From Hydrogenophilales bacterium (GTDB lineage Bacteria; Pseudomonadota; Gammaproteobacteria; Burkholderiales; Thiobacillaceae), in NCBI GenBank assembly GCA_024636775.1, contig JAGXGP010000018.1:1-48754 (forward strand): 48,754 nt of DNA, read 5' to 3'. Of the stretch, positions 41,833-48,754 are shown piece by piece. The position numbers were made by a program, and so were the translations under genes. Within the stretch, counting starts at the first letter, position 1. Each line of letters starts with the position of its first letter. The notes under the pieces are model-generated. The model ran no database searches, was not told where the DNA came from, and saw only the letters and a program-made list of their open reading frames with translations.

Positions 41833-42843
41833 ATGTTTCCTACGCGTGCCCTGTCTCAGGTACTCGCTGTCCCGCCCGCGCTGGATAGCCTTGAACGCGA
41901 CCAGGCAGGGCCTCGCGCAGCATTTGATCATCTTAAAATTGGCCAGACGCTGACTGGGCTGGTCAAAGGCCAATCCAATGGGATTTCGCTGGTCGAGGTC
42001 GGGGGACAAACCGTCACCATGCGCCTGCCTAGCTCGGTTGGAAATGGCGACACGCTCAAGCTGCGTTTTTCTGGCCACATGCCACAACCGGTATTCATGC
42101 TGGAAGCGCCTGAAACCACCGCAAAAGACGGGCCAGAATTAAGCAAAACCGCACGGATGTTGAGCGACATCATGCAACGCGTGCCTGAACGTGCTTTGCC
42201 CACCCTGATGCCCACTGGTCCCCTCCTCAATCAGGCAACGGTGGTGCCGGCCGAACTGGCTTTGGCGCTTCGAACTGCGCTGGTACGCAGCGGTCTGTTT
42301 TACGAATCGCATCTGGCGAACTGGGTGGCCGGCCAGGACACACTGGATGGCCTGATGCAGGAACCCCAGAACCGCCAGGCGGCAGAATCTTTACGCTCAA
42401 CCGCAACAGCCCTCGCCCTGGCTGATGCAAAAGTTACAGCCGACCCCAAGCTGCTCAATCCCATGCACATGCTGCTCACGCAGCAATTGCAGGTACTGGA
42501 ATCGCCCCAATTGGCCTGGCGCGGTGAACTGTGGCCCGGACACACACTGGAATGGCAGATCAAACAGGGTATCGAGAGCCAACCGGATGACGCGAATGGC
42601 ACACCGGTTGAGGAAGACGAGGCGGGCTGGGAGTCTCATCTCAAGCTGACTCTGCCCCGACTCGGCACGCTGAATGTCAGTATCAAGCTCGATGCCAACC
42701 AGGCTTTCAGCATCCGCATGATGCCTGAAAAATCCGACACCGCGCCCCTGCTTCAACGCAATCAACCCCAGCTCGTTGAGCAACTGGCTGCTGCCGGATG
42801 CGCGCTACAAAGCGTGAAGGTGGAACACGATGCCAGCGCCTGA
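41833..42843 (+). CDS. FliK-like flagellar hook-length control protein
   Basis: A 336-residue protein. The C-terminal part (HLKLTLPRLGTLNVSIKLDA, then RNQPQLVEQLAAAGCALQSV) resembles the FliK C-terminal domain that tells FlhB to switch export substrate. The N-terminal part (LKIGQTLTGLVKGQSNGISL, VEVGGQTVTMRLPSSV) is a small beta domain also seen in this FliK subgroup. It is not the Pro/Gln-rich ruler of enteric FliK. It overlaps by 14 bases with the free-standing FlhB C-terminal-like gene, which supports a linked function. It could be a second FliK; the canonical one may lie beyond the window. Confidence 0.78.
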   Translation: MFPTRALSQVLAVPPALDSLERDQAGPRAAFDHLKIGQTLTGLVKGQSNGISLVEVGGQTVTMRLPSSVGNGDTLKLRFSGHMPQPVFMLEAPETTAKDGPELSKTARMLSDIMQRVPERALPTLMPTGPLLNQATVVPAELALALRTALVRSGLFYESHLANWVAGQDTLDGLMQEPQNRQAAESLRSTATALALADAKVTADPKLLNPMHMLLTQQLQVLESPQLAWRGELWPGHTLEWQIKQGIESQPDDANGTPVEEDEAGWESHLKLTLPRLGTLNVSIKLDANQAFSIRMMPEKSDTAPLLQRNQPQLVEQLAAAGCALQSVKVEHDASA

Positions 42844-43126
42844 CAAGCTACGCGCTGCTGCAGCCATCGCCTATCGCGGAGGAGACTCCGCGCCGCGCGT
42901 TGTGGCCAAGGGGCGCGGCATCGTAGCCGAATCCATTATTGAAAAAGCCCAGGCATCGGGCGTCTACGTGCATGAATCGCGTGAACTTCTGGCGTTGCTT
43001 ATGCAGATCGACCTCGACAGTCACATCCCGCCACAACTCTACATCGCTGTGGCTGAACTGCTGGCCTGGCTCTACCACCTGGAAGAAGCCAACAACCAAC
43101 AAGTCATGCCGAACCTAAGCGCCTAA
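42830..43126 (+). CDS. Free-standing FlhB C-terminal-domain-like protein
   Basis: A 98-residue soluble protein matching the cytoplasmic domain of FlhB/YscU without the membrane part. AAIAYRGGDSAPRVVAKGRG, IIEKAQASGVYVHESRELLA and QLYIAVAELLAWLYHLEE align with the FlhB sequence that follows the autocleavage site. The N-P-T-H cleavage motif itself is absent; the protein starts just after where it would be. Thus it mimics the cleaved C-terminal half. The start overlaps the FliK-like gene by 14 bases. Similar 'FlhX/EscU-like' proteins can partly replace FlhB's domain in some bacteria. Confidence 0.87.
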   Translation: MPAPDKLRAAAAIAYRGGDSAPRVVAKGRGIVAESIIEKAQASGVYVHESRELLALLMQIDLDSHIPPQLYIAVAELLAWLYHLEEANNQQVMPNLSA

Positions 43127-43129
43127 AAA

Positions 43130-43897
43130 ATGCCCAATTCATCTATACCTGCCAAAAGCAACCCCATGGATCGCGACGACGTGACGGCACGTTTTGCGCT
43201 GAACTCGAATACTGAAATTCTGTTCCTGCTGAACGCCATTCAGAAACGCAACCTGTTGGTCAATCTGGATATACCAGGCAGTCGACAAATCGTTGTCACA
43301 TCGATTATTGCTGTAAATAAAACAGATAACACCCTGATTCTGGACAGTGCTCGGGGTGACGCACTCAATCGCGAATTGATGACAGGCAAGGGCGCTGAAT
43401 TCATTACCCAGCTCGATGGCGTGTCCATCACTTTTTCGACGGGTCCGGTGACCTTGTGCGAACACGAGAACATGCCGGCGCTACGTATTGCCATACCCAA
43501 GTCAGTCGTCCGCCTGCAGCGTCGCGAACACTTCAGGGTTCCACTGCCGATTGCCCGGCCCATCAAATGCATCGTGCCGTCGACATCGACAGACGATCTC
43601 GATCCAATCAACGCCCATATCGTTGATATCGGTTGTGGCGGTATCGCGATTGCTGAATCCGGGGGGCGCCTTGGGACAGAATCTGGAAAAATCCTGCCGG
43701 CTTGCCGCCTGCTTTTGCCCGACACCGACGTGATCATCACGTCGCTTGAAGTTCGCAATTCGGCACAAATTCGTTTGCTCAATGGCGCTTTTCAGACTCG
43801 CCTGGGCTGCAAGTTTATTGATTTACCAAACGACATGGCGGCCATGCTCCAACGCTTTGTCATGAATATTGAACGTGTACGGCGCGACAGCCTGTGA
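43130..43897 (+). CDS. YcgR-type flagellar brake protein with PilZ domain
   Basis: A 255-residue cyclic-di-GMP receptor that slows the flagellar motor in relatives. Residues 15-125 are the YcgR N-terminal domain (TEILFLLNAIQKRNLLVNLD). The PilZ domain follows, with the R-x-x-x-R motif at Arg132-Arg136 (RREHFR). The second motif, normally D/N-x-S-x-x-G, reads D166-I-G-C-G-G171, with Gly in place of Ser. It starts three bases after the FlhB-like stop; an in-frame ATG at 43166 is an alternative. It sits between export-control and chemotaxis genes. Confidence 0.9.
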   Translation: MPNSSIPAKSNPMDRDDVTARFALNSNTEILFLLNAIQKRNLLVNLDIPGSRQIVVTSIIAVNKTDNTLILDSARGDALNRELMTGKGAEFITQLDGVSITFSTGPVTLCEHENMPALRIAIPKSVVRLQRREHFRVPLPIARPIKCIVPSTSTDDLDPINAHIVDIGCGGIAIAESGGRLGTESGKILPACRLLLPDTDVIITSLEVRNSAQIRLLNGAFQTRLGCKFIDLPNDMAAMLQRFVMNIERVRRDSL

Positions 43898-43942
43898 AAC
43901 ACGCCTGCATCCCCTTATAAAAGAATCACGGAGACACCCACC

Positions 43943-44899
43943 ATGCAAACGATCCAGCAAGAAATTGACGAACGCACCAACCTGACCAGTTCCAACAAGC
44001 TGGAGCTGTTGCTGTTTCGCCTGGGTAACGACCCACAACTCAACCGTTCCGAACTATTCGGTATCAATGTATTCAAGGTCAGAGAGATCATTCCGATGCC
44101 CGTGATCACCGCGGTAGCAGGATCGCCGCCTCACATGATGGGGGTGGTCGATTTGCGCGGCCAGATCCTTCCGGTCATCGATTTGCCGGCGGTTGCCGGG
44201 TGCACGCCTAGCACCGGGCTGAATATCCTGTTGATTACCGAGTACGCCCGCAGCACCCAGGCCTTTGCCGTCGAGTCCGTAGAGGACATCGTGCGTCTCG
44301 ACTGGCGCCAGGTGCTGTCGGCTGAAAACAATGGTGCTAGCGGCATGGTCACCAGCCTCGCCCGGCTGGATGGCGAGAATAGTGATCGACTGGTACAGAT
44401 TCTCGACGTGGAAACCATCCTGCGTCAGGTCATGCCGTCGAACGACCCGGACATCGACCCCGAGCGCATCGGCCCCAAGGTAGCGATCAAGCCTGGCACC
44501 GTCATCCTGGCAGCGGACGATTCGCTCATCGCACGCACCATGATCGAAGATGGACTCACCACCATGGGACTGCCTTACATCATGTGCAAGACGGGCAAGG
44601 AAGCCTGGGATAAACTGCAGGCCATCTCCGACAAGGCAGAAGCTGAAGGCAAGACCGTGGGCGACAAGATCGCTCTGGTGCTGACCGACCTGGAAATGCC
44701 CGAAATGGACGGCTTTACCCTGACCCGCAACATCAAGCAGGACCCACGCTTCAGCGCCATTCCTGTGGTGATTCACTCCTCCCTGACCGGTACGGCCAAC
44801 GAGGCGCATGTCAAGAAGGTGGGGGCAGATGCTTACGTGGCGAAATTTGTGGCAGAAGACTTGGCGGCTGCGCTGTGCCAGGCGCTCAAGATCCAATAA
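43943..44899 (+). CDS. cheV: Chemotaxis protein CheV (CheW domain plus receiver)
   Basis: A 318-residue coupling protein linking chemoreceptors to CheA. Residues about 15-170 are a CheW-like domain (NVFKVREIIPMP, HMMGVVDLRGQILPVIDLPA). The C-terminal receiver has the acidic pair in VILAADDSLIARTMIEDG, phosphoacceptor Asp249 in LVLTDLEMPEMDGF and the Lys in VAKF. A GGAG ribosome site precedes the ATG. It closes the fliC-to-cheV run and converges on fliE. No CheA or CheY lies in the window. Confidence 0.95.
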   Translation: MQTIQQEIDERTNLTSSNKLELLLFRLGNDPQLNRSELFGINVFKVREIIPMPVITAVAGSPPHMMGVVDLRGQILPVIDLPAVAGCTPSTGLNILLITEYARSTQAFAVESVEDIVRLDWRQVLSAENNGASGMVTSLARLDGENSDRLVQILDVETILRQVMPSNDPDIDPERIGPKVAIKPGTVILAADDSLIARTMIEDGLTTMGLPYIMCKTGKEAWDKLQAISDKAEAEGKTVGDKIALVLTDLEMPEMDGFTLTRNIKQDPRFSAIPVVIHSSLTGTANEAHVKKVGADAYVAKFVAEDLAAALCQALKIQ

Positions 44900-44916
44900 A
44901 CAAGGGAATGAAAGGT

Positions 44917-44947
44917 GAATGCAACTGGCATCCAGCCTATTGCATTC
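44917..44947. terminator. Hairpin between convergent cheV and fliE
   Basis: GAATGCAA (44917-44924) pairs with TTGCATTC (44940-44947), with an inner CTGG/CCAG stem. It lies between two convergent genes. T-runs are poor, so efficiency is uncertain. Confidence 0.5.
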
Positions 44948-44958
44948 ATCGCAGGATT

Positions 44959-45303
44959 TTAGACACCCATGCTCATGATTTCCTGATACGCGGACACGAG
45001 CTTGTTCCGTACTTGCACGGTCTGTTGAAGCGCGATACTGGATTTTTGCAATGAAATCATCGCGTCAGAGAGACTGACCGTGGTGTCGCCCATTTCGAAG
45101 CGCTGGGCGAGCTGCTGCGACTGCAATTGCACGTTATTGACTTCATTAAGCGAAGACTTCAGCACTGACTGAAAGTCCACCGCACCCGTAGCCTGCTTGA
45201 CCTGCAGGGGGCTTTCATTGGCAGGGTTCGCGCGTGCAGCCGACGCCTTCAATTGCGCCACCATCGCTTCGATCCTGCCGGTATCGATCGCTCCTATGCT
45301 CAT
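44959..45303 (-). CDS. fliE: Flagellar hook-basal body protein FliE
   Basis: A 114-residue export substrate that joins the MS ring to the proximal rod. The family pattern is clear in the C-terminal half: VDFQSVLKSSLNEVNNVQLQ, FEMGDTTVSLSDAMISLQKS, and VQVRNKLVSAYQEIMSMGV at the end. Length is normal. AAAGGAG precedes the ATG. It diverges from fliF across 240 bases, where promoters of both should lie; a degenerate sigma54-type GG/GC pair was seen there but is too weak to call. Confidence 0.95.
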   Translation of the reverse strand: MSIGAIDTGRIEAMVAQLKASAARANPANESPLQVKQATGAVDFQSVLKSSLNEVNNVQLQSQQLAQRFEMGDTTVSLSDAMISLQKSSIALQQTVQVRNKLVSAYQEIMSMGV

Positions 45304-45543
45304 CGTGAACTCCTTTGCTTGTCTGTCCGCTCAATCAGGCGGTTTTCCACGTGCTCACCTTATCAGCCTCCGTGCAAGCCAAAAGGTCGATAAAAGGCGG
45401 AAACAGGGCGCTATTCCCCCGATTGGAAGCTGGCGCCATGACGATAATTCGATCTCATAGCGACATTCTCATGGGGGCAATAACGTGAAACCAGTAAAAA
45501 GAAACAAGGCAGCCCATGACGCCACATCGATGGGAGCAAAATT

Positions 45544-47184
45544 ATGGCGGTAGCAGGTCAAATGGTCGTTCCAGCCAGCTTTACGGGTTTTGCCCAGTCG
45601 GCAGGCGGACGAAAAATCATGCTGATGCTGGGCGTGGCGGCAATTGTCGCCCTTATGGGTGCGGTCTGGATGTGGGGACAACAACCTGAGTATCGAGTCT
45701 TGTTCTCGAATTTTAGCGACCGGGACGGCGGTGCAATTGTCGCCGAGCTCGAGAAAATGAACATCCCCTACAAATATGCCGAAGGCGGCGGCGCGGTACT
45801 AGTTCCGGCCGACCGGGTTCACGATGCTCGCCTGAAGCTGGCTTCGCAGGGCTTGCCCAAGGGCGGCAATGTCGGATTCGAGCTGATGGAAAACCAAAAA
45901 CTGGGATCGTCCCAGTTCATCGAGCGGGTCAACTTCCAGCGCGCCATGGAAGGCGAACTGGCGCGTTCGATTGAATCCGTTTCGTCAGTGCAGGCTGCGC
46001 GCGTGCATCTGGCCATGCCCAAGGATTCGATCTTCGTGTCCGAGCAGAAGGCCCCCACCGCCTCGGTGCTGCTTAACCTGCACCCCGGCCGCACGCTGGA
46101 TACCCAGCAAGTCAGCGCCATCGTGCATCTGGTTGCCAGCAGCGTGCCCGACCTGCCCACCAAAAATGTCACCATCGTCGACCAGAACGGCAACCTGTTG
46201 TCCGACTCGGGAAAACCGGCCAGTCTCAACGGCATGGACCCCAGCCAGATCAAATATGTACAGGATCTGCAGCAAAACGTCATCAGGCGGATCGAGTCCA
46301 TCATCTCGCCCATGGTGGGTCCCACCAACGTTCGAGCAGAAGCCACCGCCGATGTCGACTTCTCACGCACGGAGCAGGCGGTTGAATCCTACAAGCCGAA
46401 CCAAACACCCGAAGCAATGGTTATTCGTAGCCAGCAAACCAGTGAATCACTGAATGGTGGCGCCACTGCCGGTGGGGTGCCTGGTGCCCTATCCAACCAG
46501 CCGCCCGCACCTGCGACCGCACCTATCGATGCACCAGGCAAAGGCGCTGCGCCCGCCACCAATGCTAACGCTAGCGCAAACACCCGCAAGGATGCGACGG
46601 TTAACTACGAAGTCGACAAAACCATCCAATACGTCCAGCAGGCCGGTGGCGGACTGAAGCGTCTGTCGGTTGCAGTAGTCGTCAACTTCAAGAAAACAAC
46701 CGACAAGGCCGGCAAGGTGACAATGAAGCCATTGACCGAAGCTGAAATCACCCAGATCACCAATCTGGTTAAAGAGGCTATGGGATATAACCAGGAGCGC
46801 GGAGACTCGGTCAAAGTGGTGAACACACCCTTCATTAGCACTGAGCAGGAAGTGATTCCTGAGGTGCCGTTGTGGAAACAGCCCAACAACATCCAGCTGG
46901 TTAAAGACATCGGCAAGTATCTGTTGGTGGCACTGGGTCTGCTCATCCTGTATTTGCGCCTACTTAAACCCATGGTCAAGAAACTCACCGAGGCGCCTGC
47001 GCTGCCCCCCCCTTCCGCAGCCGCTCCCATGGAACCGCAGTTCTCTGCCAATGGCGAGCTGATGGCACTTCCCAATTCCTCGAACAGCTACCAGGAAAAC
47101 CTGTCGCGCGCACAAAAACTGGCTACCGAAGACCCGCGCGTAGTCGCCAACATAGTTAAAACCTGGGTAAGCAGCAATGAGTGA
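45544..47184 (+). CDS. fliF: Flagellar MS-ring protein FliF
   Basis: A 546-residue inner-membrane ring protein. The first membrane helix (IMLMLGVAAIVALMGAVWMW) and the last (KYLLVALGLLILYLRLL) bracket periplasmic ring-building domains (YRVLFSNFSDRDGGAIVAEL, RVNFQRAMEGELARSIESV, TASVLLNLHPGR). The C-terminal tail, which binds FliG, ends in DPRVVANIVKTWVSSNE. A run of eight C at 47005-47012 lies in the Pro-rich link before the tail (ALPPPSAAAP). The gene overlaps fliG by eight bases. Confidence 0.96.
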   Translation: MAVAGQMVVPASFTGFAQSAGGRKIMLMLGVAAIVALMGAVWMWGQQPEYRVLFSNFSDRDGGAIVAELEKMNIPYKYAEGGGAVLVPADRVHDARLKLASQGLPKGGNVGFELMENQKLGSSQFIERVNFQRAMEGELARSIESVSSVQAARVHLAMPKDSIFVSEQKAPTASVLLNLHPGRTLDTQQVSAIVHLVASSVPDLPTKNVTIVDQNGNLLSDSGKPASLNGMDPSQIKYVQDLQQNVIRRIESIISPMVGPTNVRAEATADVDFSRTEQAVESYKPNQTPEAMVIRSQQTSESLNGGATAGGVPGALSNQPPAPATAPIDAPGKGAAPATNANASANTRKDATVNYEVDKTIQYVQQAGGGLKRLSVAVVVNFKKTTDKAGKVTMKPLTEAEITQITNLVKEAMGYNQERGDSVKVVNTPFISTEQEVIPEVPLWKQPNNIQLVKDIGKYLLVALGLLILYLRLLKPMVKKLTEAPALPPPSAAAPMEPQFSANGELMALPNSSNSYQENLSRAQKLATEDPRVVANIVKTWVSSNE

Positions 47185-48178
47185 CCATGGCGGCGTGACC
47201 AAGGGCGCAATCCTGATGCTGGCGCTGGGGGAGGAAGGTGCCTCCGAAGTGATGAAGCATCTCGGCCCGCGTGAAGTGCAAAAGCTGGGTGAAGCCATGA
47301 CCAGCATGAAATCCATTCAGCATGAAGAGGTAGCGAGTGTATTGCAAGACTTCACTCAGATTGCTGGTTTGAGTTCCAATCTCGGCCTGGATTCAGACGA
47401 ATATATCCGCAGCGTGCTCACCAAGGCGCTGGGTGACGACAAGGCTTCTTCCCTGTTGAGCCGGATTCTGGGGGGGGGTGGCGACGCCAGTGGTATCGAA
47501 AGCCTTAAATGGATGGACGCCGAATCGGTGGCGGACCTGATCCATAACGAACATCCCCAAACCATCTCCACCATTCTGGTTCACCTTGAACGCGACCAGG
47601 CCTGTGAAGTGTTGACCTGCTTTACCGAACGACTGCGCAATGACGTCTTATTGCGTATCGCCACGCTTAGTGGGGTGCAACCGACCGCGCTGCGTGAGTT
47701 GAACGATGTGCTGACCAAACTGCTGTCAGGTAACGACGTCATGAAGAAACAGCCTATGGGGGGTATCCGTGCCGCGGCCGACATTCTCAACTTCATGAGT
47801 GGTGAAAACGAGTCCTCGGCGATGGAACACTTCAAAGGCTATGACCCCGACATGGCTCAAAAAATCATGGACCAGATGTTCGTTTTCGACAACATCATGG
47901 AAATCGAAGATCGCGGTATCCAGTTGCTGCTGCGCGAAGTGCAATCCGATTCACTCATCATTGCACTCAAGGGCGCATCGGAAGAAATGCGCGAGAAAAT
48001 CTTCAAGAACATGTCGCAACGCGCCGCTGAAATGATGCGTGAGGATCTCGAATCCAAAGGACCGGTGAAGCTTTCCGAGGTGGAATCGCAACAGCGTGAA
48101 ATCCTGAACGTTATCCGTCGCCTGGCAGAAGAAGGCCAAATCTCATTAGGCGCCAAAGGGGAAGAAGCTTATGTCTAG
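47177..48178 (+). CDS. fliG: Flagellar motor switch protein FliG
   Basis: A 333-residue rotor protein that converts stator contact into torque and sets direction with FliM and FliN. Visible blocks: KGAILMLALGEEGASEVMKH (FliF-binding N-domain), NEHPQTISTILVHLERDQAC (armadillo-like middle with the E-H-P-Q motif), and EDRGIQLLLREVQSDSLIIA with charged helix residues for torque. A run of nine G (47470-47478) encodes the Gly-rich linker LGGGGDASG between N and middle domains; slippage there would break the gene. It overlaps fliF and fliH by eight bases each. Confidence 0.96.
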   Translation: MSDHGGVTKGAILMLALGEEGASEVMKHLGPREVQKLGEAMTSMKSIQHEEVASVLQDFTQIAGLSSNLGLDSDEYIRSVLTKALGDDKASSLLSRILGGGGDASGIESLKWMDAESVADLIHNEHPQTISTILVHLERDQACEVLTCFTERLRNDVLLRIATLSGVQPTALRELNDVLTKLLSGNDVMKKQPMGGIRAAADILNFMSGENESSAMEHFKGYDPDMAQKIMDQMFVFDNIMEIEDRGIQLLLREVQSDSLIIALKGASEEMREKIFKNMSQRAAEMMREDLESKGPVKLSEVESQQREILNVIRRLAEEGQISLGAKGEEAYV

Positions 48179-48754
48179 CTGTGTCATCCTCAAGGAAGAT
48201 CAGTCTGGCTGCCAGCCATGGGAGTTGACGAATTTCGATACGAACTCAAGTTCCGTAACCAATTCAAGTTCGGCCGGGATCACCCTGCCCACCATCGAAA
48301 AAATCACCGCAATCGAGGAGCAAGCCCGGCAGGAAGGTTACGAAGCAGGCCATGCAGAAGGCTTGGAGAAAGGGCTTGCCGAAGGCCGCGAAGAAGCTGC
48401 CCGCGAAACCGCCAGGCTGCGCGATCTTGCTGACATTTTTTCCAACGAGGTCAAAAAAGCAGATGAATCCATCTCTGAGCAAGTCCTGGATTTATCCCTC
48501 GACTTTGCCCGTGCACTGCTTAAAACCTCGCTGACGATCAATCCCGAACTTGTCATTCCCATCGTCAGGGAAGCCGTTCGCTATCTGCCATCGCTGCATC
48601 AACCCGCCATGCTGTACTTGAACCCCAGCGACATGGTGCTGGTCCAGGACAAAATTGGCGATGAGCTAACGAAAACAGGCTGGCAAATCGCAAGCGATAC
48701 ACAGCTCGAACCCGGAAGCTGCCGGGTGGACACCGCCCACAATCAGATAGATGC
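48171..48754 (+). CDS. fliH: Flagellar export ATPase regulator FliH, C-terminus beyond the window
   Basis: The start ATG at 48171 lies inside the fliG stop region (ATGTCTAG, eight-base overlap). 194 codons are visible and the frame is still open at the right edge. The N-terminus is Ser/Thr-rich; then comes the FliH G-x-x-x-G repeat (GYEAGHAEGLEKGLAEGREE), a long helix, and the C-terminal domain that binds the FliI ATPase (LDLSLDFARALLKTSLTINP, QPAMLYLNPSDMVLV). FliH controls FliI during flagellar protein export. Confidence 0.93.
   Translation, partial: MSSCVILKEDQSGCQPWELTNFDTNSSSVTNSSSAGITLPTIEKITAIEEQARQEGYEAGHAEGLEKGLAEGREEAARETARLRDLADIFSNEVKKADESISEQVLDLSLDFARALLKTSLTINPELVIPIVREAVRYLPSLHQPAMLYLNPSDMVLVQDKIGDELTKTGWQIASDTQLEPGSCRVDTAHNQID

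Noticed and set aside
45360-45440. Sigma54-type promoter for fliF or fliE
   Set aside because: A GG/GC pair with proper spacing was found (around 45396), but the flanking bases of the -24/-12 consensus are missing.
1-48754. CRISPR arrays, rRNA genes, insertion sequences
   Set aside because: No regularly spaced identical repeats, rRNA-like stretches or transposase-like proteins were found by reading the window.

Overview
The window looks like chromosome of a flagellated, sulfur-oxidising betaproteobacterium of the Thiobacillus/Sulfuricella/Sulfuriferula kind. The strongest pointer is an aprM-aprB-aprA locus for dissimilatory APS reductase with its own membrane anchor. The divergent rluC/rne pair, the flagellar gene order and the mostly high GC fit the same group. 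The genus is inferred, not proven. I saw no rRNA, CRISPR array or transposase.

Layout. 1-2.85 kb (minus strand): sppA (cut by the window edge), a Rieske ferredoxin, a HAD phosphatase and rluC, with overlapping or closely spaced ends. 3.2-5.8 kb: rne behind a long leader. 5.9-6.4 kb: low-molecular-weight phosphatase (minus). 6.7-11.5 kb: aprMBA and a protein with 47-residue TPR-like repeats. 11.6-16.2 kb: uvrB (minus), aspC, and a YihY/BrkB membrane protein fused to a cyclic-nucleotide-binding domain. 16.3-17.4 kb: tRNA-Asn and two small unrecognised genes. 17.6-19.6 kb: iron uptake (cupredoxin, FTR1 permease, outer-membrane protein) behind a Fur-box-like site. 20.2-22.5 kb: GGDEF-EAL protein. 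22.6-25.0 kb (minus): AmmeMemoRadiSam genes, with MEMO and AMMECR1 fused. 25.2-27.3 kb: soluble PAS histidine kinase and NarL-type regulator.

27.6-36.3 kb is an accessory block. It holds a DegT aminotransferase, a NeuD-like acyltransferase, an adenylate-forming ligase, a Gfo/Idh/MocA oxidoreductase, an acyl carrier protein, an AT-rich FkbM methyltransferase and, convergently, a SEC-C/TPR/O-GlcNAc-transferase-like protein. It sits just before the flagellin gene and is best read as a flagellin-glycosylation island making an acylated, possibly methylated amino sugar. On its left is a decayed copy (27391-27539) of the leader and first codons of the diguanylate cyclase gene whose intact version lies on its right (36671-36821). 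That suggests the island was inserted in, or duplicated with, the front of that gene.

36.7-48.75 kb is the flagellar region: diguanylate cyclase, a very short flagellin, flaG, fliD, fliS, fliT, a FliK-like protein, a free-standing FlhB C-terminal-like protein, a YcgR/PilZ protein and cheV. Then come fliE (minus) and fliF, fliG and fliH (cut by the edge). Cyclic-di-GMP makers and readers are concentrated around these genes. fliG carries a run of nine G, a possible slippage site.
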